Below, piece by piece: positions 14,449 through 24,128 of a stretch of DNA of 64,000 nucleotides. Below the pieces are notes generated by a model. The model worked only from the letters and a program-made list of their open reading frames with translations. It was not told the DNA's origin and searched no databases. The stretch is from Anaerolineales bacterium. Lineage in GTDB: Bacteria; Chloroflexota; Anaerolineae; Anaerolineales; Villigracilaceae. The DNA is taken from assembly GCA_030583885.1 (NCBI GenBank), contig CP129480.1:744001-808000 (forward strand), given 5' to 3'. Position numbers and translations under genes: made by a program. Numbering within the stretch: position 1 is the stretch's first letter; the number at the start of each line of letters is the position of its first letter.

Positions 14449-15075
14449 ATGAAAAAAAACAAACCCACCTCCCCCCGTGTTCAACGCAACCGCGAAGCAG
14501 CCAAACAAGCCATTCTTGATGCTGCCCGCGCCATAATGCGCGAAGAAGGCGTCGCCGCCCTCTCCATGCAGGAACTCGCCCGCCGCATGGATATGCGCGC
14601 CCCCTCCCTCTACAACTACTTCACAGGCAAGATGGACATCTACGACGCGCTCTTCCGCCTCGGGTACAAACGTTGGGGGGAAATCGTCGAAAAAGCCGCG
14701 CAAGAATCCACGACCTTTCGGGAGGAAATCGGACGCGTCATCGAAGGCTACATGACTTTCGCGCTGGAAAACCCGGAATTTTACCAACTCTGTTTCGAGC
14801 GTCCTGTGCCTGGCTTTATCCCTTCGCAGGAAAGCCTCGACCTGAGTTTTGGCATCCTCGAATTCTCCCGTAAAAGCGTGGAAACGTACAAGCACGAACT
14901 GAATACCGACCTCACAAGCGAACAGATTGTGAACCTGACCATTGCCGTCCTGCACGGGCTGACCGCCATGCACATGGCGAACGAACCACATCTCCCGGTC
15001 GGGCAGGGAAGGTTTGGGTCGCTGATCCCAGCCGCGTTGTCCATGCTCGAAGCGGCTCTCGTCAAGAAAGGATGA
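14449..15075 (+). CDS. TetR-family regulator (WHG-type C-terminal domain likely)
   Basis: In this 208-residue protein the HTH (ILDAARAIMREEGVAALSMQ, then ELARRMDMRAPSLYNYFTGK) is at about residues 22-68. The C-terminal part includes EEIGRVIEGYMTFALENPEF, YQLCFERPVPGF and ILHGL-like helices common in the WHG-type TetR subgroup. The stop overlaps the ATG of the next gene by 4 bp, so regulator and enzyme are translationally coupled. Confidence 0.87.
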   Translation: MKKNKPTSPRVQRNREAAKQAILDAARAIMREEGVAALSMQELARRMDMRAPSLYNYFTGKMDIYDALFRLGYKRWGEIVEKAAQESTTFREEIGRVIEGYMTFALENPEFYQLCFERPVPGFIPSQESLDLSFGILEFSRKSVETYKHELNTDLTSEQIVNLTIAVLHGLTAMHMANEPHLPVGQGRFGSLIPAALSMLEAALVKKG

Positions 15076-15905
15076 AGCAAATGCACTCTGCACTGTCCCT
15101 CTCGAACGTTGTATCCGCCGAACGCATCCCGTATACCAATGCCGATGAAGCCCAGCGCCTCATGACCGAAGCCTTTGAGCGGCTCCTGAGTCTCCTCGAG
15201 TCTCTTCACGCTGACGATTGGTCCAAACCCACCGCCTGCACCGCGTGGGATGTGCATGATGTGGTGGCTCACCAAGCGGGCGGCTGCCTCAGCGGGGTCA
15301 GTTACAGGGAAATGCTGCGCCAATACAGCCAGATGCCCCAAAAGGGACAATTGCCCGAAGACGCGATTAACGCGCTTCAAGTGGGGGAACGAAAAAGGAT
15401 GACGCCCGCTGAACTGATCGAAGAATTAAGACAAACGGGTCCCAAAGCCATCCACAATTGGGCGTATGGATTTCATGCCATCAAATGGATTCACGCCCCC
15501 CATGCCGTCGGCGGATTCATGTCGCTGCGTTATTTGATGTGGGTCATCCACAGCCGCGACACGTGGATGCACCGCCTCGACATCTGCCGCGCCACAAACC
15601 GTCCCTTCGAGCAGACGCGCGAACACGACGGGCGCATCGTCGAATTGGTCGTGAGGGATGTGGCGGAGAAATTGAAGAAACGCCTCAAAGGTCGTGCCAT
15701 CACACTCAATCTGACAGGCATTGCAGGCGGGCGTTGGCAAATCGGCAACGGCGCTCCCGCCGCCGAAATGGAAATGGACGCGCTCGATTTCAACATTTTC
15801 GTTTCAGGGCGATTCTCGCACAAAGAAGGCATGTCTCGCGCCAATATCACGGGAGATGCAGCCTTGATCGAACACGGCTTCAAAGACCTGTTGGTGTTGT
15901 TTTAG
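15072..15905 (+). CDS. Maleylpyruvate isomerase-like (DinB-fold, TIGR03083-type) protein
   Basis: The 277-residue protein has an N-terminal DinB-like four-helix domain with metal-binding His positions (WSKPTACTAWDVHDVVAHQA and VIHSRDTWMHRLDI), a layout of mycothiol-dependent maleylpyruvate isomerase homologues. A C-terminal SCP2-like beta domain follows (ITLNLTGIAGGRWQIG, MDALDFNIFVSGR). Whether a mycothiol-like thiol exists in this organism is unknown, so the reaction is open. It is coupled to the upstream TetR gene. Confidence 0.75.
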   Translation: MKQMHSALSLSNVVSAERIPYTNADEAQRLMTEAFERLLSLLESLHADDWSKPTACTAWDVHDVVAHQAGGCLSGVSYREMLRQYSQMPQKGQLPEDAINALQVGERKRMTPAELIEELRQTGPKAIHNWAYGFHAIKWIHAPHAVGGFMSLRYLMWVIHSRDTWMHRLDICRATNRPFEQTREHDGRIVELVVRDVAEKLKKRLKGRAITLNLTGIAGGRWQIGNGAPAAEMEMDALDFNIFVSGRFSHKEGMSRANITGDAALIEHGFKDLLVLF

Positions 15906-15944
15906 CGTTTGCCTTCGCATAATTTATCGGTAAAGGAGAATGCG

Positions 15945-16859
15945 ATGAAAAAGGTTTTAAAATGGATCGGGATCGTTTTGGGAAGTCTGGCGGGATTGAT
16001 CTTGATTGCGGCAGTGGGGTTGTACGCTAAAGGCATGTCTGAATTCAACAAAACCTACGAGGCGCAAGTCAGGCTGGTGGAAATCCCCGCCGATGCGGAG
16101 TCCATCGAGCATGGCAGGCATCTGGCGGATTTCCTGTGTGCGGAATGTCACGGCGACGACCTCGGCGGCAAGCCGGTGTTCGTCGACCTGCCCGGTATGG
16201 TTACAATCTCCACGCCCAACATCACATCCGGGCAGGGAGGCGTCGTTGCAGGTTTCACCGACGAAGATTGGATCCGCTCCCTGCGTCATGGCATCAAACA
16301 GGATGGCACATCCTCCTTCTTGATGCGTTCGATGGATTATCAATATTTCAGCGACAAAGACCTCCGCGATGTCATCGCATATCTCAAAACCGCCCCGCCT
16401 GTGGACCGCGAAATCCCTCCGTATCAAATGACCTTTTTGGGCAGGGTTGCCTATGGCGCGGGCGCGTTCGGCAACCTGCTGGGAGCGTCGATCATCGACC
16501 ATGAAAACCTGCCCACCTCCACAGTGGAAGCCGGCGTAACGGTGGAATACGGGGAATACCTGATCGACATCAACGGCTGCCGCGGCTGTCATGGGGTGGA
16601 ATTGGCTGGCGCCACGCCGCCGGACCCCACCTCCATGCTGGCGCCCAATCTCACTCCCGGCGGCAGCCTTGCATCGTGGTCCGAAGCGGATTTCATCCAG
16701 ACTATCCGCACGGGAATCGTACCCGAAGGCAGGCGGCTCGTCCTGCAGTTCATGCCGTGGGAGTACAAAGGCAGAATGACCGACGACGAACTCACGGCGA
16801 TCTTCCTGTACCTGCAATCGCTCCCCGCGCTGGAAACCTCCACTGCACCAGTGGAGTAG
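15945..16859 (+). CDS. Membrane-anchored diheme cytochrome c
   Basis: The 304-residue protein has an N-terminal uncleaved-type anchor (WIGIVLGSLAGLILIAAVGL) and two cytochrome c domains with heme motifs CAECH (about residue 50) and CRGCH (about residue 200). Met ligands are plausible in FLMRSMDY and LQFMPWEY. It is the layout of small electron-transfer cytochromes of alcohol or aldehyde dehydrogenase chains; the partner is not in the window. The ATG at 15945 follows AAAGGAG, so the upstream ATG at 15909 is less likely. Confidence 0.85.
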   Translation: MKKVLKWIGIVLGSLAGLILIAAVGLYAKGMSEFNKTYEAQVRLVEIPADAESIEHGRHLADFLCAECHGDDLGGKPVFVDLPGMVTISTPNITSGQGGVVAGFTDEDWIRSLRHGIKQDGTSSFLMRSMDYQYFSDKDLRDVIAYLKTAPPVDREIPPYQMTFLGRVAYGAGAFGNLLGASIIDHENLPTSTVEAGVTVEYGEYLIDINGCRGCHGVELAGATPPDPTSMLAPNLTPGGSLASWSEADFIQTIRTGIVPEGRRLVLQFMPWEYKGRMTDDELTAIFLYLQSLPALETSTAPVE

Positions 16860-16877
16860 GAATTTTTTCTTTTACAA

Positions 16878-16912
16878 AAGAGAGACTGTCACTTTGAATG
16901 ACAGTCTCTCTT
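16878..16912. terminator. Bidirectional terminator
   Basis: The arms AAGAGAGACTGTC and GACAGTCTCTCTT form a perfect stem between the convergent cytochrome and BNR genes. Confidence 0.8.
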
Positions 16913-16918
16913 ATTGAT

Positions 16919-18079
16919 TTACCCTTCCACCATTGCTGTTTCCACCGACTGGATGGGCGGCAGGAAATCGGCGAGCAGTTCCCAACTATCGCCTGAGTCG
17001 CGGCTGTAGAACAACTGCCCCGTGTTCGTGCCGAAGTAAATGCCGGCATCTTCAAAGCTATCCGTCGCCATCGCCTCGCGCAGGACATCCACGTACGCGG
17101 TTTTGGGTAATCCTTTCGTCATTTTCTGCCAAGATTCGCCCGCGTCGCGGCTGCGCCAAACGGCGAGTTTCCCATCGATGCTTATGTGAAATTCGTCGCT
17201 TTCCTCCGGCACAACATAGATCGTCTTCGGCTCGGCAGGATGAACAACGATCGGGAATCCGAAGCGGGTCGGCAGTTTGTCCTCGCCGATGTCGATCCAA
17301 TCCTCGCCGGCGTTGTCACTGCGATAGATGCCGCAATGATTTTGCTGGTACAGCACGTTCGGGTTGGACGGATGCATTGCCATCTTGTGAACGCACTGCC
17401 CATATTCAGGATATTTATCAGGGTTGAAGTCGGCGCGCACATTTTTATTGAACGGATTCCACGTCTGCCCGCCGTCGTCCGTGCGATAACATCCGCCTGT
17501 CGACATGGCAATGTACATGCGATTGATATTCGATGGGTCAGGCAGGATCGTATGCAGGCAAAATCCGCCGTTGCCGGGGAAGAACTGTCCGCGATGCGGA
17601 TGGTCGAAGAAGCCCTCGTTGATCTCCCAGGTCTCGCCGCGATCTTTGGAGATGAACAGGGAAGCCGGCTGCGCTCCTGCATACAGAACATTCGCCTCTT
17701 CCCTACGCCCGAGCGTGATATTCCAGACCTTGATCATCTTCTCCGGTTTGTCCTTGATCTCCTCCCCCGCCTCCGAGCGGAACGCCTCCTCCACCGTGCT
17801 GGGCGGACGCCCCGACTTCGACGGGCGCGGGATGACCGGGTTCTGCTTCGCCTGAGTCCACGTCGCGCCGAAGTCGTCCGAGTAGTGCGTGGTCGGTCCA
17901 TAGACGAAGTGACTGACCGCCGCGTGGAGCCTGTTGTCGCGCAGGTCGAGGCGCATGTGCATCATGTTCCAGCTTTTGAACAGAATGTCGCTCATCTGCC
18001 ATGTTTTGCGGCTGGCGTCACTGCTAAAGATGAAGCCACCCTTGGTTGTCCCGACAAAGACCATCACTTTTTTGCTCAT
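16919..18079 (-). CDS. BNR-repeat beta-propeller (sialidase/VPS10-like) protein 1
   Basis: The 386-residue protein has at least six Asp-box repeats (SDDFGATW, SKDRGETW, RTDDGGQTW, RSDNAGEDW, SRDAGESW, SRDSGDSW), the pattern of BNR propellers. There is no signal peptide, since it starts MSKKVMVFVGTTKGGFIF. No sialidase catalytic Tyr/Arg set is evident, so it may be a scaffold or binding protein. The start is at 18079 with a strong AGGAGA upstream. It is a close paralogue of 20983-22140, including the promoter region. Confidence 0.85.
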   Translation of the reverse strand: MSKKVMVFVGTTKGGFIFSSDASRKTWQMSDILFKSWNMMHMRLDLRDNRLHAAVSHFVYGPTTHYSDDFGATWTQAKQNPVIPRPSKSGRPPSTVEEAFRSEAGEEIKDKPEKMIKVWNITLGRREEANVLYAGAQPASLFISKDRGETWEINEGFFDHPHRGQFFPGNGGFCLHTILPDPSNINRMYIAMSTGGCYRTDDGGQTWNPFNKNVRADFNPDKYPEYGQCVHKMAMHPSNPNVLYQQNHCGIYRSDNAGEDWIDIGEDKLPTRFGFPIVVHPAEPKTIYVVPEESDEFHISIDGKLAVWRSRDAGESWQKMTKGLPKTAYVDVLREAMATDSFEDAGIYFGTNTGQLFYSRDSGDSWELLADFLPPIQSVETAMVEG

Positions 18080-18218
18080 GAGATTCTCCTTTACTTGTAA
18101 AAAGAACAAATTTTCTAATTAGAATATCAAATTACGGAAATTTCTGTAAGGCTATGAAAAAGGACAGGGTGTACAATGCACATGTGGTTTCGCACAGTCA
18201 AACCATAAGGAGCTCAAA

Positions 18219-18599
18219 ATGAAAAACATCCTGCTGTTATTGATTTCCATCCTTGCCCTTTCCGCCTGCACAAGCGGAGGAAGCGATATTTTCAAGATCT
18301 CAGACCCGGCAAAACAACTGGAAGCCGCGTCCGGGAACGAGTTCAAGATCATCATCGCCGCGAATGTGACCACAGGCTATCACTGGGAACTCGTGGAAGA
18401 ACTGGACGAAAGCATCGTGGAATTCGTTTCACGGGAGTATCGTCCCGATCAACCCATCACCACCGGCTCCGGCGGCGTGGATGTGTGGACGTTCAAAGCC
18501 GTTTCGGCAGGAGAAACGACGATCACGCTTGGATATTACCCGCCTTCAAGCGGCGAGGAGCCGGAGCAAACAGCCGTATTTTCGCTTACTGTCAAGTGA
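18219..18599 (+). CDS. Chagasin-like (I42) protease inhibitor lipoprotein 1
   Basis: The 126-residue protein has a lipobox (ALSAC) after a hydrophobic signal. It carries the inhibitor loops NVTTGYHWEL (NPTTGY-like) and GSGGVDVWTF (GxxG-like), the chagasin family fold that blocks papain-like cysteine proteases. The Asn-Pro of loop 1 is changed to Asn-Val here; the paralogue at 24129 keeps NPSTGY. It is divergent from the BNR gene and ends at a strong terminator. Confidence 0.85.
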   Translation: MKNILLLLISILALSACTSGGSDIFKISDPAKQLEAASGNEFKIIIAANVTTGYHWELVEELDESIVEFVSREYRPDQPITTGSGGVDVWTFKAVSAGETTITLGYYPPSSGEEPEQTAVFSLTVK

Positions 18600-18610
18600 C
18601 CGGAACAAAA

Positions 18611-18639
18611 CAAGGCGGAGGCTGACAGCCTCCGCCTTG
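18611..18639. terminator. Bidirectional terminator
   Basis: The arms CAAGGCGGAGGCTG and CAGCCTCCGCCTTG make a perfect stem between the convergent I42 gene and the gene at 18656. Confidence 0.82.
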
Positions 18640-18655
18640 TTTATTCCCTTCTCAA

Positions 18656-19216
18656 TTAGGTTGGTGCCTGGCCGCAGTACAAGCCACTGACGATTTCAAA
18701 ATCTGATTCGCTAAACCAGCTCTCGGCCTGGTTTTGCACTTCCTCGAGCGTGCTGCCGGGCACAAAAACGATATCGGTAAACTCACCGAAATCAACTTCC
18801 ACATCCGCGCCGGGCACCTCACCATCAGGGCAGACCAGTGGACCTGCCTGCTCAGATGGTCCGCCTCGGCCGGGGATGATCACATAGAAGATCTGCCCGT
18901 TCAGGTAAATGATGCCTGTCTGTCCGGCGAACTGGGTCAGCCCGCCGCGCACATCACAGCGGATCTTGCCCTCATCCGCCTTGAAGATACAGCTCAATGG
19001 ATAGGCGTCCGAGCCAATGTAGAGGGTTGCGGGTCTTACTTTCACGTTCTTTTTCGCAAACTCATCAACGTTGAAGAGGAAGACAATTCCCTTGCTTAAC
19101 GTAAATACGGCGCCTTCATAGGTAATCAAGCCTGCGGCTTTTGCCTTTGTTGCGGCACTCCCCAGAACAGAAGCCATCATCAGAACGGCAAGAATGATCG
19201 AAGCTGTTTTTTTCAT
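18656..19216 (-). CDS. Secreted protein of unknown function
   Basis: The 186-residue protein begins with a clear signal peptide (MKKTASIILAVLMMASVLGS, Ala-rich cleavage region). The mature part is beta-rich with three cysteines (LSCIFKADEGKIRCDV and GLYCGQAPT). No family recognised. The ATG at 19216 is preceded by AGGAGAG; the frame extends to 19282 without support. It lies between the two BNR/I42 modules. Confidence 0.7.
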   Translation of the reverse strand: MKKTASIILAVLMMASVLGSAATKAKAAGLITYEGAVFTLSKGIVFLFNVDEFAKKNVKVRPATLYIGSDAYPLSCIFKADEGKIRCDVRGGLTQFAGQTGIIYLNGQIFYVIIPGRGGPSEQAGPLVCPDGEVPGADVEVDFGEFTDIVFVPGSTLEEVQNQAESWFSESDFEIVSGLYCGQAPT

Positions 19217-19309
19217 TTTCTCTCCTATTTCTAAAAGTGGCTGGCGGCAATTGTCATTTGGATTATACAACTTTTTATGCATTTCCCGGCATTGACATGC
19301 AGAGGACAG

Positions 19310-19374
19310 CCATTTTGCTTTTTGATATCTACCGCCTCCACCGCCTGGATGGGCGGCAGGCTTTGAATGGTTTT
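19310..19374 (-). pseudogene. Possible 3' remnant of a third BNR gene
   Basis: The minus strand reads CLPPIQAVEAV, close to the FLPPIQSVETAMVEG end of the BNR proteins, from DNA CACCGCCTGGATGGGCGGCA. The match covers only about 35 bases, so this is tentative. The rest of 19217-19536 shows nothing recognisable except a 62-codon frame on the minus strand. Confidence 0.4.
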
Positions 19375-19536
19375 CAGGATATTCCCTCGGACCTTCTTCG
19401 CTTCCAGCCCATGCTCAGAGCAGGATCAGCCAACAACGCGGCAAGGTGAGTGGTGTCTTCGTCAATCTCTTCGAGCGAGACGTTTCGCTTCATCCATTTT
19501 GCGAATTTAAACGCTCCGCTGCCCGCTGGGGGGCAA

Positions 19537-20913
19537 CTATAATGGACTGTTTTTCCTGCCAATGGAATTCAGCAGGAACATGCATGCCGGCAATGCAGTT
19601 AACACATTCCAATAAACCATCCGAAAATCGCAGGCAGTGGCAACGAAAAAATATGCCAGCCCATATAACCATCCACTGGCGCTCAATGCCAGTGCAATGG
19701 ATGGGAACCGGATGTCGCTGGTTCGCGGCCCCAGCACAAAATGGAGCGAAACTGTAAACAGGATCAGGGGCAAAAGGACATAGAGCCAGTTCCAGTAGAT
19801 CAAACCTTCCCGCAGGGGCTCGGCCAACATGAAGAGGCGGTTGGTGATTGGGTTGTTCGAATAGTAATCATTCACAGAGCCGTTCTGGTAAAAGCCTTTT
19901 GGCTTGTAAGTGGTTTCTTCATAGTAGTAGGGGGCACAGGTCCGCGCTGCTTTTAAATTCAAAACACCCGTAAATACATCTGAACGGTGCATCAGATATG
20001 CCTTCGGATGATCGACAACCTCCCTGCCCCAGGTACTGACCAGATCCCTGACCTGCCCGGGGTCAAGAAGGATTTTGAAGTGGATATTTGTAAAATCAGG
20101 CCAATATAAATTTTTCATCGACCTTAACTGATAGATCCGCCTCAGGTCCTTCATGGACGGTTGTTCAGCCGAAGCAAGGTAGTCCGGAACAAGATAAGTT
20201 TTCGTTCTTATCGAGATCCCAACAAGATCATGCAGCATAATCTGCTGAAACGGATATGTTTTTGTGTCGGTCAGGTGATTATTCCATGCCCTGCCAACGG
20301 CAAATACCAGGATGAAGAAGGCACTCCCCGTGATTATCCCCCGCCAAACAGGGGAAATCCTGCCTGTCATTGTGGGGTTCAAGCTTGTGAAGACAAATCC
20401 CGCATACAGGCACAATGGCAGCACCGCAGGGATTGCATTATGCCGAATGAGCATTCCGTAGCCAAGGAACAACATCCCGAAAACGAACGAGACAATGGAC
20501 TTTCTCCTTTCCGAATATAGAATGAGTGAAAACCCGAATAGCAAGACTGTCCCCATAAGGACATCTTTTATCACGGTACCCAGCATCATGAAAGCCGGCG
20601 GGTAGAACCCAATCAGTAAATATAAGCTTCTGCCCGTTTGGGAGGAGGCGATCATGTTTACCACGATCCCCAGCCCAGCCCAGAACAAAACCACCTGTAA
20701 GAGGAACATGCCAAAAGGTCCGGGAACGATGCGGTTGAAGTGCCCCCAGACCCAGGACATGGCAGGCGGATGCCAGTCGTCGAAGTGACCGCTGCGTATC
20801 TGTTCCAGTTGGTTTTTTGAATCGTTATCTATGTAGCCGGGCTGGAAAAGGAAAACAGTGAATGCAATGCAAAGAAGAATCAAGAGAGGGAATAAAACTT
20901 TTCTGGTAATCAT
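19537..20913 (-). CDS. Multi-pass membrane protein, DUF6020/glycosyltransferase-39-like
   Basis: The 458-residue protein has roughly ten hydrophobic helices. After the first helix, the extracellular loop QPGYIDNDSKNQLEQIRSGH then FDDWHPPAMSWVWG recalls the acidic D-x-D-like loop of GT-C membrane glycosyltransferases and DUF6020 proteins. It probably uses a lipid-linked sugar, but the substrate is unknown. It stands between the duplicated BNR modules. Confidence 0.7.
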   Translation of the reverse strand: MITRKVLFPLLILLCIAFTVFLFQPGYIDNDSKNQLEQIRSGHFDDWHPPAMSWVWGHFNRIVPGPFGMFLLQVVLFWAGLGIVVNMIASSQTGRSLYLLIGFYPPAFMMLGTVIKDVLMGTVLLFGFSLILYSERRKSIVSFVFGMLFLGYGMLIRHNAIPAVLPLCLYAGFVFTSLNPTMTGRISPVWRGIITGSAFFILVFAVGRAWNNHLTDTKTYPFQQIMLHDLVGISIRTKTYLVPDYLASAEQPSMKDLRRIYQLRSMKNLYWPDFTNIHFKILLDPGQVRDLVSTWGREVVDHPKAYLMHRSDVFTGVLNLKAARTCAPYYYEETTYKPKGFYQNGSVNDYYSNNPITNRLFMLAEPLREGLIYWNWLYVLLPLILFTVSLHFVLGPRTSDIRFPSIALALSASGWLYGLAYFFVATACDFRMVYWNVLTALPACMFLLNSIGRKNSPL

Positions 20914-20946
20914 TTCAGGGGATTATACAACCCTTAATAAGAAAGG

Positions 20947-20973
20947 GGCTGTCACTTTCAAAATGTGACAGCC
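20947..20973. terminator. Terminator after BNR gene 2
   Basis: The arms GGCTGTCAC and GTGACAGCC lie next to the minus-strand BNR stop. It resembles the terminator at 16878, consistent with module duplication. Confidence 0.72.
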
Positions 20974-20982
20974 TCTTCACTA

Positions 20983-22140
20983 CTATTCCACCACCGCCGC
21001 CGCCACCGATTGGATGGGCGGCAGGAAATCCGCCAGCAATTCCCAGCTATCGCCTGAATCGCGGCTGTAGAATAACTGACCCGTATTCGTTCCGAAGTAA
21101 ATGCCGGCATCCTCAAAGCTATCCGTCGCCATGGCCTCGCGCAGGACATCCACGTAGGCCTGGTCGGGCAGACCATTCGTAAGTTTCTGCCAGGATTCGC
21201 CCGCGTCGCGGCTGCGCCACACGGCAAGCTTGCCGTCGATGCTGACGTGGTATTCGTCGCTCTCCTCGGGCACCACATAGATCGTCCTTGGGTCGGCGGG
21301 ATGCACGGCGATCGGGAAGCCGAAGCGGGTCGGCAGTTTGCCTTCGCCGATGTCGATCCAATCCCCGCCGGCGTTGTCGCTGCGATAGATGCCGCAATGG
21401 TTCTGCTGGTAAAGCACATTCGGGGCGGACGGGTGCATTGTCATCTTATGCACGCATTGCCCATACTCAGGATATTTATCAGGGTTGAAATCAGCACGCA
21501 CGTTCTTATTGAACGGGTTCCACGTCTGCCCGCCGTCATCGGTGCGGTAGCACCCGCCCGTGGACATGGCAATGAACATGCGGTTCAAATTGGAGGGGTC
21601 GGGCAGGATCGTATGCAGGCAGAATCCGCCGTTGCCGGGGAAGAATTGTCCGCGATGTGGATGGTCGAAGAAGCCTTCATTGATCTCCCATGTCTCGCCG
21701 CGGTCTTTGGAGACGAATAACGCAGCCGGCTGCGCTCCCGCATACAGGACGTTCGGTTCCTGCGCGCGCCCGGGCGTGATGTTCCAAACCTTGATCATTT
21801 TCTCCGGCTTATTCTTGATCTCCTCGCCTGCCTCCGAGCGAAAGGCTTCCTCGACAGTGCCGGGCGGGCGTCCCGACCTGGACGGACGCGGGATGATCGG
21901 GTTCTGCTTCGCCTGGGCCCAGGTCTTTCCAAAATCATCGGAATAATGGGTGGTCGGTCCATAAACAAAGTGACTGACCGCCGCATGCAGGCGGTTGTCG
22001 CGCGGATCCAGCCGCATGTGCATCATATTCCAGCTTTTGAATTGAATATCGCTCATCTGCCACTTTTTCCGTTTGGCGTCGCTTGTAAAAATAAAGCCGC
22101 CCTTGGTAGTGCCGATGAAGACCATTACTTTTTTGCTCAT
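20983..22140 (-). CDS. BNR-repeat beta-propeller protein 2
   Basis: This 385-residue paralogue of 16919-18079 matches over the whole length with scattered substitutions and the same six Asp-box repeats. The 40-base upstream region (GAGATTCTCC, GTAAAAAGAACAAATTTTCT) is also conserved, so promoter and RBS were duplicated together. No signal peptide is seen. The function is unknown; a protein-binding propeller is likely. Confidence 0.85.
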   Translation of the reverse strand: MSKKVMVFIGTTKGGFIFTSDAKRKKWQMSDIQFKSWNMMHMRLDPRDNRLHAAVSHFVYGPTTHYSDDFGKTWAQAKQNPIIPRPSRSGRPPGTVEEAFRSEAGEEIKNKPEKMIKVWNITPGRAQEPNVLYAGAQPAALFVSKDRGETWEINEGFFDHPHRGQFFPGNGGFCLHTILPDPSNLNRMFIAMSTGGCYRTDDGGQTWNPFNKNVRADFNPDKYPEYGQCVHKMTMHPSAPNVLYQQNHCGIYRSDNAGGDWIDIGEGKLPTRFGFPIAVHPADPRTIYVVPEESDEYHVSIDGKLAVWRSRDAGESWQKLTNGLPDQAYVDVLREAMATDSFEDAGIYFGTNTGQLFYSRDSGDSWELLADFLPPIQSVAAAVVE

Positions 22141-22240
22141 GAGATTCTCCTTCTACCTGTAAAAAGAACAAATTTTCTATTTATTATAACACAGGCTTTA
22201 ATAAAAACACGCGGTACAATTCTTTTAAGGAATCAAGGCG

Positions 22241-24118
22241 ATGAGAAATGTTCCCAACGAGCAAAATGAAAACCGTCTGCCCTTGGGTGAAATGTACCGT
22301 GACACAGAACAAATAACGTACATTTTTTACTGGTTTATCGCCCTGATCCTGGCGGGCTTGATCGCGGCGGCATGGATCGTCCGTGAAACCCGCAACGACT
22401 TTGCGTCCACGTTGACACTCTTCAGCACACTGCCTGTTCTTGCATGTTTTTTCCTCGTCCGCCGTCAAAAGTTCGAGTTTGCCGCGGTATTTCTCTCCAT
22501 GATATTGCTTCTGCTAAGCACCATCGTTGCAACGCGGGGACTGGGAATCCATCACATAAGCGTGCTTGCCTTCCCCGGCATCCTGATCGTTGCCAGCCTT
22601 GTGACGAGGAAGCGCACCATGATCCTGCTCACGGCTTTAACCTTAATCTGCATGGCCTGGCTGGTCTTTGGCGACATATACAACCTGTATACACCCGCCG
22701 CCAGCACCCGCAGTATGCCGGGGGATTTTTACATGGCGGCCACCATCATCATTCTGATTTCCGTGATGACGCGCGTGTTATCTGAAACCCTGTTCCGTAA
22801 TTATCTGCAAGTACAAAAGCAGCTTGCTGAAAAGAGACACGCGGAACGACAGGCCGAGTCTCTCATCCGGAAACTGGAGGAAAAGAACGCCGAATCCGAA
22901 ACCCTGCGCGAAGGTTTTGCCAACCTCGTGGGCACTCTGGAATTCTCGGAGATCATCCAGCAGATTTTGGACCAGATCCGGCGTGTCATCCCGTACGACA
23001 GCGCGTCCATCTGGCAGGTGGAGGGCGATATCCAGAAGTTCATCGGCGGACGGAACCTGCCACCCCTTTTCTCGGACGGAAACGTGGAGTTCGTGACCGA
23101 CGAGACCAACTCGGCCCTGCCCATCCTCAAAGGCGAAGTGCCATTTATCATGAACAACAACGTGCAGGAGGAACTCGCGGATTTCAAGCAGGAGCCGCAC
23201 ACCTATGTCAACTCATGGCTGGCGATCCCGTTAAAAACGCGCGGGAGGATCATCGGCGCCATCATGCTGGACGGAACGAAAAAGGGGCAGTTCAACCAAC
23301 ACCATGCCGAACTGGCTGTGGCATTTGCCAACCAGGTGGCGATCGCGCTGGAAAATTCGCTGTTGTTCAGCGAACTGCAAAACGAACTGCTTATACGCGA
23401 ACAACTGATCAGGGAACTGGAGTCTAAGAACGCGGAACTGGAACGCTTCACATACACCGTTTCGCACGACCTGAAATCCCCGCTGGTCACCATCAACGGC
23501 TTTCTCGGCTACCTCGCGGAGGATGTGGCATCGGATGACATGCAGCGTTTCGAGCATGACAGCCAGCGCATCCGCGAGGCCGTCAAAAAAATGCACATCC
23601 TGCTCGGCGAACTGCTCGAACTCTCGCGCATCGGGCGCATCATCAACCCCTTCAAGACAATCCCATTTGAAGAGCTGGCACGGGACGCGCTGGAGATTGT
23701 CCACGGACAGGTTGCCGCCCGCGGCGTAACGGTCACACTCCGCCCGAACCTGCCTTCCGTTCACGGAGATCATCAACGCCTGGTGGAGGTCCTGCAAAAC
23801 CTGGTGGACAATGCCGTCAAATTCATGGGAGACCAGCCCAACCCGCAGATTGAAATCGGCTGTGACAGGGAGGAAAACGGATTTACCGTTTTCTTCGTGC
23901 GCGACAACGGCATTGGCATCGCGGAGGAACAGTGCGGGCGGATCTTCGGCCTGTTCGATAAGCTGAATCCCAAAAGTGAAGGCTCCGGGGTGGGTCTTGC
24001 CATCGTTAAGAGAATTGTCGAAGTCCACGGAGGCAGGATCTGGGTCCGGAGCGAGGCGGAAAAAGGTTCCACATTCTTTTTTACCCTGCCAAAGGAAGAA
24101 GTCCAGTCAAAACCATAA
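22241..24118 (+). CDS. GAF-domain sensor histidine kinase
   Basis: The 625-residue protein has an N-terminal region with about six membrane helices (residues 27-185), then a coiled linker (QKQLAEKRHAERQAESLIRK) and a GAF domain (about 225-380). The kinase core follows: H-box FTYTVSHDLKSPLVTINGFL, N-box LVDNAVKFMG, G-boxes VRDNGIGIAEEQ and GSGVGLAIVKRI. No response regulator is adjacent, so it is an orphan kinase here. It is inserted between BNR gene 2 and I42 gene 2, which in module 1 are direct neighbours. Confidence 0.92.
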   Translation: MRNVPNEQNENRLPLGEMYRDTEQITYIFYWFIALILAGLIAAAWIVRETRNDFASTLTLFSTLPVLACFFLVRRQKFEFAAVFLSMILLLLSTIVATRGLGIHHISVLAFPGILIVASLVTRKRTMILLTALTLICMAWLVFGDIYNLYTPAASTRSMPGDFYMAATIIILISVMTRVLSETLFRNYLQVQKQLAEKRHAERQAESLIRKLEEKNAESETLREGFANLVGTLEFSEIIQQILDQIRRVIPYDSASIWQVEGDIQKFIGGRNLPPLFSDGNVEFVTDETNSALPILKGEVPFIMNNNVQEELADFKQEPHTYVNSWLAIPLKTRGRIIGAIMLDGTKKGQFNQHHAELAVAFANQVAIALENSLLFSELQNELLIREQLIRELESKNAELERFTYTVSHDLKSPLVTINGFLGYLAEDVASDDMQRFEHDSQRIREAVKKMHILLGELLELSRIGRIINPFKTIPFEELARDALEIVHGQVAARGVTVTLRPNLPSVHGDHQRLVEVLQNLVDNAVKFMGDQPNPQIEIGCDREENGFTVFFVRDNGIGIAEEQCGRIFGLFDKLNPKSEGSGVGLAIVKRIVEVHGGRIWVRSEAEKGSTFFFTLPKEEVQSKP

Positions 24119-24128
24119 GGAGATCCGC

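Noticed and set aside
15957..18100. Long antisense frames across the cytochrome c and BNR genes (286 and 304 codons)
   Set aside because: Both lie wholly opposite well-supported genes with clear motifs. Their translations are His/Arg-rich without any recognisable domain.
19374..19562. 62-codon minus-strand frame (MAGKTVHYSC...)
   Set aside because: It overlaps the 3' end of the membrane-protein gene and has no RBS or family match. It may be part of a decayed region, but coding is not supported.
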